DNA from: Helicobacter sp. 12S02634-8
Lineage (GTDB): Bacteria; Campylobacterota; Campylobacteria; Campylobacterales; Helicobacteraceae
Reading direction: 5' to 3'
DNA length: 64,000 nt
Assembly (NCBI RefSeq): GCF_002272865.1
Contig: NZ_MLAP01000007.1
Span: 56,435 to 120,434, forward strand
In this document: piece by piece, positions 26,851 to 36,298 of the stretch
Numbering within the stretch: the first letter of the stretch is position 1
How the letters are laid out: every line of letters starts with the position of its first letter
The notes under the pieces: model-generated
What the model saw: the letters and a program-made list of their open reading frames with translations, nothing else
Database searches by the model: none
What the model was told of the DNA's origin: nothing
Program-made: the position numbers and the translations under genes

Positions 26851-28228
26851 TGGTCTGTTGTTTTGTTTGTGCGGGGTGGCTTTATGGGGTGGTGAGATTT
26901 TGATGAAAAAGGGCGATTCAAGAGTGTTTAAGACCACAATGCCGATTTCTGCAGTCTTTGCTTCAGACCCTAAAGCGCTCGATTATAAAATTATCGATTC
27001 CCATCAAGTGGTGGTTTATGCTAATGATAATGGCTATGCAGATATTAGGATTTTTGGGAGTAAGGCAAATAAAGATATTTTGCTCTTTTCTGCTAGTATC
27101 ACCATCGACCCCCTAGCGCCCAATCTTAAAAAAATCGAAGAGCTCATTGAGGGCCAGATTGCAGGGGCAAAAATCAAGCTCACAAAACTTGGCTTGCCCG
27201 GAGAGCAGGGCTATGTTATCAGTGGAATTGTGCCTGATGAGGGCAGTAGAGATAGTGCTTATCGTATGGCAGCCCTAGCCCTTGGAGCAGAGCTTGAAAA
27301 GAAAGAGAAAAATCCTGCTTCAGCAGACAGGACTTCTCAGAGAATCGGAGGAGAGGGCGAGCAGCAAGATAATCCATTGCTTTTTTTGACCCGATATGAG
27401 AGTGATTTTTTGGTGGATAAAATGAACGTGGCGTTATCATCATTAGTTAATGTCAAGCTGCTTGTTGTTGATGTTGAGAAAAATCTCATTGGCAAGCTCG
27501 GATTTGATTTTAATGGTGGTTCTATCGCCTTGCCTTTGGTAAATTCTGGCGGCTTTGGACTTTCACAATTCAATTTTGCAGCCGTGATTGATGCGCTCAA
27601 AGACAATCAGATTGCAAAAATCTTGGCCGAACCTAATCTTTCGGTTTTGAGTGGAGAAGATGCGCATTTTAGTGTGACAGGGCAATACACGCCCATCACC
27701 AACACCGTGACCTTTGGAGGTCGCGCAGTGAGCTCTCCAGGGACAGCAAAAGATTATGGAATATCTCTGACAATCCAGCCTAAAGTAGAGAGTAGTGGGA
27801 AAATTACCGTGCGGATTTCTCAAGAAGTGAGCAATATCCAAAGTATCATCGAACGCAATGGTGCGAGTGCAGCCAATCTCAAGAAAAGACGTGCTGAGAG
27901 CGTGATACAAGTTGCTGATGGGGAGAGTTTTGTGGTTGGAGGGCTTTTAGATGAACGCGATAATGAAAATGTGCGTTCTGTCCCGTTTTTGGGTGATATT
28001 CCCATCTTGGGAGCATTATTTAGAAAGACCAATATCACTCGCTCTAAGATGGAGCTGATTGTGATTGCTACGGTGAGTTTAGCAAAGCCTGTTACTAAAG
28101 ATGTTTTTGCGCCCGCATACCAGCCTCGGACTTTGATGGAATCATTTTTTGACTTGCCATACAAGAACACACGAGATGATGGGCTAGAGTTGCGTGCATT
28201 TGTGCAGAATATCGGCTTCATGCACTAA
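26834..28228 (+). CDS. cpaC: Tad secretin CpaC/RcpA
   Basis: Outer-membrane channel for the Flp pilus, 464 residues. A signal peptide (MHRLISGLLFCLCGVALWGG) is followed by the pilus-formation N-terminal domain (about residues 20-100) and the secretin domain with LVNVKLLVVDVEKNLIGKLGFDF, QIAKILAEPNLSVLSGEDAHF and FVVGGLLDE. The ATG at 26834 is placed five bases after GGGGG; the upstream GTG is less likely. A C-terminal tail of about 50 residues after the secretin core carries no motif I recognise. No separate pilotin gene is obvious, though TadD is a lipoprotein. Confidence 0.93.
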   Translation: MHRLISGLLFCLCGVALWGGEILMKKGDSRVFKTTMPISAVFASDPKALDYKIIDSHQVVVYANDNGYADIRIFGSKANKDILLFSASITIDPLAPNLKKIEELIEGQIAGAKIKLTKLGLPGEQGYVISGIVPDEGSRDSAYRMAALALGAELEKKEKNPASADRTSQRIGGEGEQQDNPLLFLTRYESDFLVDKMNVALSSLVNVKLLVVDVEKNLIGKLGFDFNGGSIALPLVNSGGFGLSQFNFAAVIDALKDNQIAKILAEPNLSVLSGEDAHFSVTGQYTPITNTVTFGGRAVSSPGTAKDYGISLTIQPKVESSGKITVRISQEVSNIQSIIERNGASAANLKKRRAESVIQVADGESFVVGGLLDERDNENVRSVPFLGDIPILGALFRKTNITRSKMELIVIATVSLAKPVTKDVFAPAYQPRTLMESFFDLPYKNTRDDGLELRAFVQNIGFMH

Positions 28229-28237
28229 GGAGATGTG

Positions 28238-29314
28238 ATGAAAATACCTTTTTTGAATCCTAGTTCTAATAGCCATTTAGAGGGCGCTATCTTGATTGTT
28301 TCACAAAGTTTAGAAAATATCGAACGCATTTGCTCTCAGCTCTCTTTGCAAGGACTTTCTGTGTTTAAAAGACTGCAGAAAAATCCGCTAGAGGTATCTC
28401 CAGAGGATTTGACCTCTAAGCTCCAAGCTGTGATTTTAGATATCCAGCAGATAGAAAACTCTTATGATTATTGTGCTTTGATCCCAAAGATTTTCCCTAA
28501 AGATATTCCTTGTATTATCTTATCTCGCAATGATTCGATCAAGATTTGTCAGCAGTTTTTATCCCAAGGGATTTTTTATCTTGATTGGGAGAGCCAAATC
28601 GATCAGATTTATGAGAAGATTTTTAATTTTGAGGTTAATATTCCAAATAAAAAATCTGTCAAAATCACTTGTTTAGGGACAAAAGGAGGCGTGGGGAATT
28701 CATTTGTAACTTATGGGCTTGCACAAGTGATAAAGCAGAGATTTTTATCTTTGGTCTTAAATGTCCAAGGGGCTGATAGCTCTTTTAATTTGGATTTTAT
28801 CGCAGGAAAATCCTTTGAAAAAGAGCTAGATATTCCTGATGGAGTGTGCTTGTTTAAAGAGCAAGCAGAAGATGCCTATGACTACCACCACCCCAAGCAC
28901 AAACGTTTCAATTTTATCCTCTATGACCACTCTGTCCAAAGCCACTCCAAAGACACCATTGAGATGATTTTGAACGAATCAGACACGATCGTGCTTGTGA
29001 TGAATTCTGAGCTAGATTCTTTGCGTAAGACAAAAGAGATTTTGCGTATCAATGAGTTTTTGAGAAGTGTCCATCAAGGGGCTAAAAAGGTATTTGTTTG
29101 CTGCAATCAAGCAAGGCTAGGGGCTAAATCATCTTTGGATATTGCAGATATGGAAGAGATCATGGGGGCTAAAATCGATATTTGTATCCCCAATCAGTCG
29201 CTAGATCGCTCTTGTGTGGGGCTAGTCACAAAGGGCAATACAAAAAAATCCCTAGAACTTTTAGCCGACAAACTCACAGGCGTGCCTGCCAAAAGGAAAC
29301 GCAGATGGATTTGA
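28238..29314 (+). CDS. tadZ: Tad localisation ATPase TadZ/CpaE
   Basis: A 358-residue protein with a degenerate receiver-like N-terminal domain (about residues 1-130; AVILDIQQIENSYDYCALIP) and a ParA/MinD-type ATPase domain with a deviant Walker A motif, CLGTKGGVGNSFVTYGLA (about residues 143-160). TadZ proteins place the secretion machine at the pole. It has AAGGAG before its ATG and overlaps the tadA start by 10 bp. The signature Lys of the deviant motif (KGG) is kept. Confidence 0.88.
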   Translation: MKIPFLNPSSNSHLEGAILIVSQSLENIERICSQLSLQGLSVFKRLQKNPLEVSPEDLTSKLQAVILDIQQIENSYDYCALIPKIFPKDIPCIILSRNDSIKICQQFLSQGIFYLDWESQIDQIYEKIFNFEVNIPNKKSVKITCLGTKGGVGNSFVTYGLAQVIKQRFLSLVLNVQGADSSFNLDFIAGKSFEKELDIPDGVCLFKEQAEDAYDYHHPKHKRFNFILYDHSVQSHSKDTIEMILNESDTIVLVMNSELDSLRKTKEILRINEFLRSVHQGAKKVFVCCNQARLGAKSSLDIADMEEIMGAKIDICIPNQSLDRSCVGLVTKGNTKKSLELLADKLTGVPAKRKRRWI

Positions 29315-30690
29315 ATCAAACACTCAGAGAAAAGCAAAATGCCTCTGTGCGATTCATCAGAGAAAGGGTCTTTTCTGAAATAGATATCGAGCAAATCGAG
29401 CAGCTCATTGACAATCGTGAAGTGTTTTTAAAAGAGATTTTAAAAGCTATCCAAAAAGTCGCGCTTTCCCATCAAAAATATCTCTCCAAATATGAACTCC
29501 ATTTAATCGGTGAAGTCATTGCTGATGAAATCATGGGGCTAGGGCCCATACGCGTATTGATGGAAGATGAATCTGTGAGCGATATTTTAGTCAATGGACC
29601 CAATAGCATTTATATTGAAAGAAATGGCAAGCTTGAAAAAACCGATCAATATTTTATCGATAATTCTCAACTCACTGATATTGCCAAACGTTTGGTCGCT
29701 AAGATGGGGAGGCGTATTGATGACGCGCAGCCTTTGGTGGATGCAAGGCTATCAGATGGCAGCAGGCTCAATGTCGTTATCAACCCCATAGCCCTAGATG
29801 GGACTTCTATTTCTATCAGAAAATTTAATAAAAATTCTAAAAGCCTCGATGAATTGCGTCAATATGGCTCAATGAGCCTAGCAATCTCAGAGATTTTGGC
29901 ACTTGCTTCTAAATCAAGGTGCAATATCATTGTATCCGGTGGCACAGGCTCAGGTAAAACCACGCTTTTAAACGCCCTCTCTCAGCATATTTCTAATGAT
30001 GAGCGTATCATCACCTTAGAAGACGCCGCAGAGCTCAAGCTCCAGCAGCCCCATATCGTGAGGCTTGAAACGCGTATGGCAGGGGTAGAAAATAGCGGTC
30101 AAGTTACAATGCGTATGCTTGTTATCAATGCCTTGCGTATGCGGCCTGATCGGATTATTGTCGGGGAGTGTCGGGGTGGAGAGGCTTTTGAAATGCTCCA
30201 AGCAATGAATACAGGGCACGATGGCTCGATGACTACTATCCACGCTAATAGCCCATTTGATGCGATTTCAAGGTTAGAAAATCTTGTGATGATGGCAGGG
30301 TTTAACCTCCCTATCGAAGCGATCCGCCGCAATATCGCCTCAGCAGTCAATATCATCGTGCAGATTGCGCGGCTCAATGATGGGAGTCGTAAGGTCGTAG
30401 CGATTTCAGAGATTACAGGGATATATGAAGGGCAGATCCATCTCCACGATATTTTTACATTTAAAATCGACCCCAATCGCGATGTAAATGGCAAAATCCA
30501 AGGTCGCTATGTCTTTGGCGGGATACCCCAAGATTCAGTTTTGATAAAAAATACAATGCTCTTTGATATTTATCCTGTTTTAGAGCGCGTGCTCCAAAAC
30601 GCAAGTCAAGATATGCAGGAAAGTCAAGATATGAGGGCAAGGCAAGATATGCCCCAAGACGCGCAACAAGATGGGAAAAAGGAGATTTGA
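29305..30690 (+). CDS. tadA: Tad secretion ATPase TadA/CpaF
   Basis: Hexameric traffic ATPase that drives Flp pilus assembly (461 residues). Walker A is IIVSGGTGSGKTTLLNAL, the Asp box and Walker B lie in RPDRIIVGECRGGEAFEMLQAMNTGHDGSMTTIHANS, and the CpaF N-terminal domain is at residues 20-120. The ATG at 29305 has AAAAGGA upstream; a longer frame from 29182 is only overlap with tadZ. The C-terminal tail has a repeated SQDM/RQDM/AQQD run that looks like local slippage. Confidence 0.94.
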   Translation: MDLNQTLREKQNASVRFIRERVFSEIDIEQIEQLIDNREVFLKEILKAIQKVALSHQKYLSKYELHLIGEVIADEIMGLGPIRVLMEDESVSDILVNGPNSIYIERNGKLEKTDQYFIDNSQLTDIAKRLVAKMGRRIDDAQPLVDARLSDGSRLNVVINPIALDGTSISIRKFNKNSKSLDELRQYGSMSLAISEILALASKSRCNIIVSGGTGSGKTTLLNALSQHISNDERIITLEDAAELKLQQPHIVRLETRMAGVENSGQVTMRMLVINALRMRPDRIIVGECRGGEAFEMLQAMNTGHDGSMTTIHANSPFDAISRLENLVMMAGFNLPIEAIRRNIASAVNIIVQIARLNDGSRKVVAISEITGIYEGQIHLHDIFTFKIDPNRDVNGKIQGRYVFGGIPQDSVLIKNTMLFDIYPVLERVLQNASQDMQESQDMRARQDMPQDAQQDGKKEI

Positions 30691-31598
30691 TGTGGGGGTT
30701 TTTTGTTGTGATGTTGATTTTTGGTGTGATGGGCTTGTTATGGGCTATTTATCTGGGTAAAAAAATGCAAAAAATCCAAAAGCTCGTTGAATACATTGAT
30801 TTGACTTATCCCAGTCTTGATTCAAACCAGCGCAAAAAACCTCTTTTGACCTCCCTTTCCCAAAGGCTCCAATGGCATTTCAGAAATGTATATACCCAAG
30901 AAAAGGGATTGAAGCTTACAGGCGTTTTGGCTGTGCTTGTGAGTGTGGGGGTGTTTGTGGGTGCTAATGCGCTGTTTTTGCAGTTTAATTTTTTGCTGAT
31001 TTTATGCGTGGCTGTGCTTTTTGGCGGCTATATCGCTAATAGTTTGCAAGAAAAAAGACTCAGAAATGAATTTGAAAATAGCTTTCCAGAAGCTTTAGTC
31101 ATCATCTCAGGGGCAATCTCTTCAGGGAATAATATCACTCAAGCCCTCCAAAGCTGTGCTGATACAATGAGTGGAGTTTTGGCTGATGAGTTTAAAACTA
31201 TCGTGCGTAGCTTAAATGTGGGCGAAGATCCCGAAAAGATTTTTATCCAATCTTATGCGCGTCTTCCATTTGACCATTATTATTTTTTCTTGACCTCGCT
31301 TTTAGTGAGTATTAAAAGTGGTGCGCGGATCAAAGAGGTGCTCTCAAAACTCTCTGGGGCTGTGACTAAAGCTAAGGCTATGGAAAAAAAGAAAAATGCG
31401 ATGACTTCAGAAGTGCGTATGAGTTCAAAAATCACTGCAGCTATCCCCTTTGTGTTTTTGATTTTGATGAAATTTATCAGCCCTGATAATTTTGATTACA
31501 TTATGTATGAGCCCAATGGTCGGTATATTTTGTATTATTTTTTAATCAGTGAGGGGATTGGTATGGGGATTATTTTGTTTTTGATGAGGAAAATATAA
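30690..31598 (+). CDS. tadB: Tad inner-membrane platform protein TadB
   Basis: GspF-type platform protein of 302 residues. It has an N-terminal helix, two central helices (TGVLAVLVSVGVFVGANALFL, FLLILCVAVLFGGYIA) and a C-terminal pair, flanking the T2SSF domain (FPEALVIISGAISSGNNITQAL). Start ATG overlaps the tadA stop (TGATG) after AAAAAGGAG. It should pair with TadC in the inner membrane. Confidence 0.92.
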   Translation: MWGFFVVMLIFGVMGLLWAIYLGKKMQKIQKLVEYIDLTYPSLDSNQRKKPLLTSLSQRLQWHFRNVYTQEKGLKLTGVLAVLVSVGVFVGANALFLQFNFLLILCVAVLFGGYIANSLQEKRLRNEFENSFPEALVIISGAISSGNNITQALQSCADTMSGVLADEFKTIVRSLNVGEDPEKIFIQSYARLPFDHYYFFLTSLLVSIKSGARIKEVLSKLSGAVTKAKAMEKKKNAMTSEVRMSSKITAAIPFVFLILMKFISPDNFDYIMYEPNGRYILYYFLISEGIGMGIILFLMRKI

Positions 31599-32437
31599 TG
31601 GCTATTTTTTATGGCGCTTGTTTGGTCTTTGGGTTTGTGGTGTTATGGGCGACTTACAAGCACCACGCCCAAGTCAAAAAGGCCACTATTTTTATCGAGG
31701 CAAACACGCAAGATATTGATAAGAATCCTTTGGGCGAAAAATCGCATAAAGCCCAGCATATTTTAGAAAAATCGGATACTTTATTGCGGAATATCAGGCT
31801 TTTTGATGAAAATATTGCTTGGAAGATTTTGAGTGCTTTTGGAGTGTTTTTGTTTGTGTATATGCTAGATATGGCCTTGAATCTCCATCTTTCTCAAGCC
31901 CTTTTGGGGATTGTTGGAATCATGGCTGTTTTGGTGGCATTTTTATTGCCGCAGTATTTGCAGAAATTTATCGTTGATACGCGTATCCAAAAGATCAGCC
32001 GAGATATACCGATGTTTGTGGATTTGCTCGCAATATGCGTGCAATCAGGTATGAATATCGAGGGGGCAATCAAGTTTTTGAACGAAAATATGAAGCAGGT
32101 CAATAAAGGTTTTGCACCCTTTTTGAATCGTATCGTGCTCAAAAGCGAAATCTCTGGGCTAGAGAGCGCGATTATTGATTTGCAAAAGGAGCTCCCTGGC
32201 ACAGAGATTGGTATGATGTGTGCGACCTTGCGCCAAAGCCTTAAGTATGGGAGTGCGATCTATGAAACCTTGATGCATTTGTCTATGGAGATTAGGGAGC
32301 TTGAACTTTTGAAAACAGAAGAAGCGATCGGCAAGCTCTCTGCAAAGATGAGTGTGCCTTTGATTTTGTTTTTTATGTTTCCAGTGATTATTATCATCGC
32401 AGCACCGGGTGTGATGAAAGTTTTGGAGGGATTTTGA
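31598..32437 (+). CDS. tadC: Tad inner-membrane platform protein TadC
   Basis: Second GspF-family platform protein, 279 residues, with the T2SSF segment IPMFVDLLAICVQSGMNIEGAIKFL and C-terminal LILFFMFPVIIIIAAPGVMKV. Its ATG overlaps the tadB stop (TAATG), which implies translational coupling. Order tadB-tadC is the standard one in tad loci. Confidence 0.92.
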   Translation: MAIFYGACLVFGFVVLWATYKHHAQVKKATIFIEANTQDIDKNPLGEKSHKAQHILEKSDTLLRNIRLFDENIAWKILSAFGVFLFVYMLDMALNLHLSQALLGIVGIMAVLVAFLLPQYLQKFIVDTRIQKISRDIPMFVDLLAICVQSGMNIEGAIKFLNENMKQVNKGFAPFLNRIVLKSEISGLESAIIDLQKELPGTEIGMMCATLRQSLKYGSAIYETLMHLSMEIRELELLKTEEAIGKLSAKMSVPLILFFMFPVIIIIAAPGVMKVLEGF

Positions 32438-33168
32438 TGAAAAATATACACATGATTGCAGTGGGGCTTTTAGCACTTATCATCGCAGGCTGTGCTTCTA
32501 GGGGCGATACAAATGACCTTTTTGGCAATGAAGTGCATCGAGAGAAGGTGTTGCTTGCAGCTGAGAATTATAAAGATCTCATTGGTATCTATAAAGAAAA
32601 GCTTGAAAAGCAAGACACACCGACAATAAGGCTTAAATTGGCCCAATATTATTTTGAATCCAAAGATTATAATTCAGTGTTTTATTATCTCACGCCATTG
32701 TTGCAGACAGAGTCTAATCAAGCAATGCTGTTATGGGCAAAGTCGCTTGAAGCCACTTCTAAGTATCAAGAAGCCCTAGATATTTTAGAAAAGCTCATTG
32801 CAAAAGATAAAAATATCGCCCAAGCTTATAATCTCAAAGGGATTATTTTTGCCATGCAAAAAAACTTTCCTTTAGCTAAAGAGAATTTTTTGGAGGCAAA
32901 AAGGCTGTTTTTGAGTGATGAAATCATCAATAACAATCTTGCAATGGTGAGTATTTTAGAGCAAAAATACCCTGAGGCGATCGATTATCTCTATCCACTC
33001 TATATGCGTGGATACAAGGACACTAAGCTGTTGAATAATCTCATTTTTGCTCTGATTAAGGCCAATAAACCTGAGATGGCGCTCCAAATTGTCCAAAAAG
33101 AAAATCTCTCAGACTCCCCGCGGAACTTTATCCGTAATATTTCTAAAATCAAGCGCGATGCCTTATGA
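32437..33168 (+). CDS. tadD: Tad lipoprotein TadD (TPR protein)
   Basis: A 243-residue lipoprotein with signal and lipobox LIIAGC (Cys at about residue 20) and several TPR-like helical repeats (KYQEALDILEKLIAKDKNIAQAYNLKGIIFAM). TadD proteins are thought to act like pilotins for the secretin. The ATG overlaps the tadC stop (TGATG) after GGAGGG. Confidence 0.88.
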   Translation: MKNIHMIAVGLLALIIAGCASRGDTNDLFGNEVHREKVLLAAENYKDLIGIYKEKLEKQDTPTIRLKLAQYYFESKDYNSVFYYLTPLLQTESNQAMLLWAKSLEATSKYQEALDILEKLIAKDKNIAQAYNLKGIIFAMQKNFPLAKENFLEAKRLFLSDEIINNNLAMVSILEQKYPEAIDYLYPLYMRGYKDTKLLNNLIFALIKANKPEMALQIVQKENLSDSPRNFIRNISKIKRDAL

Positions 33169-33809
33169 AAATCTTGAAAATCTTAAAAATCTTGATACAA
33201 ACTACCAAAGCTCTATTCAAAGCTCTGATATATCTCAACTTACGCTCAAGATGGCTTTTGAAAATCAAGGCAATGGGCTCTATGGGCTTTATCAGATTGC
33301 ATAAGCCTTTAAAATTCATGACTGAAAAAAGCGCTGTAGCGACTCTGGAATTTGCTTTATTGTTTCTGCCTTTTTTCTTGCTATTGATGATTTTGTTTGA
33401 AACAGCGATTTTGATTTTTCAGATTGCCACGATTGATTATATCAACGCAGCTGCAGCCCAATATGCCTCTATAGGCTTGCCTAAAGATGGCTATAGAACG
33501 CGATTTGAGCGCTATATCGATACGCACAAAAATAAGCTGCTTTTGTTTATGGATACTAAAAATTCTTTGCAAACGACCTTGCAGTTTTGCCGCTCTCTCC
33601 AAGAGCTTGAAAATAGCAGTTGCACGGGCAATGATCTTGAAAATGTGCTGATTGTATATACATCACGCTACAAGCTCCACCCAATCTTTAGACTGATTCG
33701 CATAGCAGTTGGTCTTGAAGAGATCGCAGCTAAGGCGATTTATTATAGCGAGCGCAATGCATACACCCCCACGCCAAATACCCAAAATCCCCCAACTATA
33801 GGATCTTGA
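33165..33809 (+). CDS. tadE: Tad pseudopilin TadE
   Basis: TadE-like minor pilin. The conserved part begins around residue 53 with TEKSAVATLEFALLFLPFFLLLMILF, a Glu-containing hydrophobic segment resembling prepilin processing sites, and continues to FETAILIFQIATIDYINAAAAQYA. The ATG at 33165 overlaps the tadD stop (ATGA) but adds about 50 basic residues with no strong ribosome site; a start at 33318 (MTEKSAVATLEF) is possible. Ends with a Thr/Pro/Asn-rich tail. Confidence 0.85.
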   Translation: MKILKILKILIQTTKALFKALIYLNLRSRWLLKIKAMGSMGFIRLHKPLKFMTEKSAVATLEFALLFLPFFLLLMILFETAILIFQIATIDYINAAAAQYASIGLPKDGYRTRFERYIDTHKNKLLLFMDTKNSLQTTLQFCRSLQELENSSCTGNDLENVLIVYTSRYKLHPIFRLIRIAVGLEEIAAKAIYYSERNAYTPTPNTQNPPTIGS

Positions 33810-34492
33810 TGTTGTTTTTAAGCCCACGATTCACCCCATTATCCACCCCCTCTGAACGCTCACTCCCCTCCAAACGCTCATTTGCAGACCATCAAGACCC
33901 CCTATTCACTCACTCTTCCCAACCCCCCAAACTACCCAACAAGCCACTTTTTAAGCGATTGATGGCACACACTCAAGGTTCTGTGAGTATTGAAGCTTCG
34001 CTGATATTTGGACTCTTGATTTTACTCATTGTCTTGCTTGCTCAAACAGGTCAAGCCCTCATCAATCAAAGCAGGCTCGATCGCTTGAGCTATTCTCTGC
34101 TTTCTTTAGCACGCGAGAGCTCTTTGTATGCTAACGCCCCATTTAGCAGTAATGACGCCACTGGGCTCTATAGGATACTCAATACTTTGTCTAAAGATAT
34201 GATGCCCTTGCATACAGATCTTGCTTTGAAAATCGAAGTGCTGCATTTCAGCTCTGATGGGATTTCTCGCAGCACGCAGAGTGTGCAGAGCTATGATTTT
34301 GGCCCTTTTGCTTGCCAGACTCCAAACAACCTCCAAGACAATGCAAATTTGAGTGTGATGACAGCACAGCAGCGATATGCGCCACTTTATAGAGTGTCGG
34401 TATGCATGCAGCAAACGAGCAAATTTTCTTTACAAAATCTCATCACGCGATTCATTCCGCTCTCATCTTCAAGCATTGCAATGGGGCGATAG
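33809..34492 (+). CDS. tadF: Tad pseudopilin TadF
   Basis: A 227-residue TadE/F-family protein. After a Ser/Pro-rich N-terminal stretch of about 50 residues comes TQGSVSIEASLIFGLLILLIVLLAQTGQALINQSRLDRLSYSL, with the glycine-plus-glutamate arrangement of a pseudopilin. Start ATG overlaps the tadE stop; AGGA precedes it. The identification rests on this segment and its place between tadE and tadG; the rest is poorly conserved. Confidence 0.8.
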   Translation: MLFLSPRFTPLSTPSERSLPSKRSFADHQDPLFTHSSQPPKLPNKPLFKRLMAHTQGSVSIEASLIFGLLILLIVLLAQTGQALINQSRLDRLSYSLLSLARESSLYANAPFSSNDATGLYRILNTLSKDMMPLHTDLALKIEVLHFSSDGISRSTQSVQSYDFGPFACQTPNNLQDNANLSVMTAQQRYAPLYRVSVCMQQTSKFSLQNLITRFIPLSSSSIAMGR

Positions 34493-36193
34493 ATGGCAAG
34501 GATATTTGTATCGGCATTTTTCAGAGAGCAAAGAGGGGCGATTGCGATTATTGTAGCGATTTTAGCTCCTTTGATTATCGGGCTTTTAGCGCTTGCATTT
34601 GATGGGGCGAGTATGTTTGTGTATCAAGCAAGACTCCAAGACGCACTCAGAGAAGCGACTTTAGGGGCGTATGCTCTGCAGAGTGAGGGGGAAAAAAGAT
34701 TATTGATCCAAAACTATCTGAAAAGCTATTTTTATAATAAAAACTTGAAATTCTCAAACATCAAAAGTATCACTGAAACCATCGCGACCTCTACTCAGCA
34801 AGGCGCTAACACGCAAGAAATCCTCACAACTTCAGCAGATTTGCTTTTGCCTGCTTGGTTTAGGACTCAGCTTGATGGTATCTCACAAGGCAAGCTCCAA
34901 GCCATGGTGTCATTAGAGCCAACAAGCCAAGGAGGGGATAGGGATTATTTATTTGTGTTGGATTTTTCTTCATCAATGCGCGCGAATTTTCTTGTCAAGT
35001 CTTCTGAAATCAGCTTTTGCCAACCCCAAAATCCCGATTATGACCCTCAAATCTGCTCCAAACTCAATAGCGGGGGCAATCGCGCTGAAGTCATGCAAGC
35101 CATTATCTTAAAAATCATCAAAACCATCAATGCCACGCAAAATAATCGCTCCGAATTTGCCTTTTTGCCCTTTTATGCTGGCTCTCAGATCCAAAAAGAA
35201 CACACCTATGCACTCATCAGGGGCAACCACACTTCTAGCAGCGCCTCTAAAGAAACCCAACAAGCTAGCTACTATGTCTTGCAAGCGACTTTTAAGCCCG
35301 AATTTATCCTTACAGATTATGATTTTTGGTCAGGTGTGGTGACCAATCGCTATGCAAGGATTGATTCTAGTAAGATGAATTTTGACGCCCCACCTTATGC
35401 CGATCACCCCGAACGCGATCGTGCACTGAAATTTTTTAGAGCTTTTACTCAAGAGCAAAGCAATATTATTTTTTATAATCTCAAAGAGGGCTTGCCTAAA
35501 GTGATTGATTATGAAGCCACATTGCAAAATATGTTTGACCCCCAAAAGGCCTTTAGCTTTCGATTTTACAGCACGATGGATAGCAACCCCTTAAACGAGG
35601 GCGCTAGAATCAATGGCGTGGCCTATGATTATTATAGCCGTTCTAGCAATATCGAATCCATCATTGACCACTCCATGTATGGACTGCGTATTAAATTTTA
35701 TGAAGAAAATTTCAAGCCTATCCCCCACCCTGAGAGCTTAAAAATCCTCAATGAAAAGCCCTTTGATACCAAGACAGAAGGCGGGGGGCTGACACTTGTA
35801 AGTACTGCTTTACTCAGAGGCGCTGCAATGCTCAATCAAGGTAGGCATAAAAAAAGAGCCATGATTGTTGTGACAGATGGTGTCGATGCAGAGGGGCTTG
35901 CAGTGGGCGATCCATCAAGAAACCCACTTGTGGATATGGAAGAGCGTCTTTATGCGATGGGCTTGTGTCAGAGGATACGCGATGGTATGCGCACAAAAGG
36001 CGTGGAAGCAGAGATATTTTTTATCAATATTGCCAAAAAGAGCGACTCTCAAGAAACCTTGCGGCAGTGGAAGGCTTGCGCAGGGGAGGGGCACGCAGAA
36101 GTTGTAGAAAATATTGATGAATTTTTAAATGTATTCAAAAAATTCATTTTTGGAAATGAATTGGGTCGTTTTATTGATAAAAATAAATTTTAA
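34493..36193 (+). CDS. tadG: Tad protein TadG with von Willebrand factor A domain
   Basis: A 566-residue protein with an N-terminal TadE-like segment (QRGAIAIIVAILAPLIIGLLALAFDGASMFVYQ) and a von Willebrand A domain. The metal-ion adhesion site is visible as DFSSS in FVLDFSSSMRANF (about residues 163-170) with the later Asp in VVTDGVDAEG. Such TadG proteins are exported and may control pilus retraction or contact with host matrix. It starts immediately after the tadF stop and ends the tad cluster; 105 bp then lead to the autotransporter. Confidence 0.9.
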   Translation: MARIFVSAFFREQRGAIAIIVAILAPLIIGLLALAFDGASMFVYQARLQDALREATLGAYALQSEGEKRLLIQNYLKSYFYNKNLKFSNIKSITETIATSTQQGANTQEILTTSADLLLPAWFRTQLDGISQGKLQAMVSLEPTSQGGDRDYLFVLDFSSSMRANFLVKSSEISFCQPQNPDYDPQICSKLNSGGNRAEVMQAIILKIIKTINATQNNRSEFAFLPFYAGSQIQKEHTYALIRGNHTSSSASKETQQASYYVLQATFKPEFILTDYDFWSGVVTNRYARIDSSKMNFDAPPYADHPERDRALKFFRAFTQEQSNIIFYNLKEGLPKVIDYEATLQNMFDPQKAFSFRFYSTMDSNPLNEGARINGVAYDYYSRSSNIESIIDHSMYGLRIKFYEENFKPIPHPESLKILNEKPFDTKTEGGGLTLVSTALLRGAAMLNQGRHKKRAMIVVTDGVDAEGLAVGDPSRNPLVDMEERLYAMGLCQRIRDGMRTKGVEAEIFFINIAKKSDSQETLRQWKACAGEGHAEVVENIDEFLNVFKKFIFGNELGRFIDKNKF

Positions 36194-36267
36194 TAATATT
36201 AAAACTTTACCGATAGAAAAAGAAAAAATATTGTAGCTTTAAACTAGTATTAATATATATTATGTTT

Positions 36268-36288
36268 TAATAATGAAAATTATTATTA
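36268..36288. promoter_or_regulatory. Candidate Fur box at autotransporter promoter
   Basis: Contains TAATAAT and ATTATTA arms separated by 7 bases, with overlapping matches to the H. pylori Fur consensus (12 of 14 fixed positions for the right-hand register). Possible -10 elements (TATTAT, 36258-36263) lie directly upstream, and the ribosome site AGGA follows at once. Confidence 0.4.
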
Positions 36289-36298
36289 GGATTAAACG

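Noticed and set aside
29182..29304. A 41-residue N-terminal extension of the tadA frame
   Set aside because: It lies entirely inside tadZ, has no ribosome site, and the ATG at 29305 has AAAAGGA and gives the usual CpaF length.
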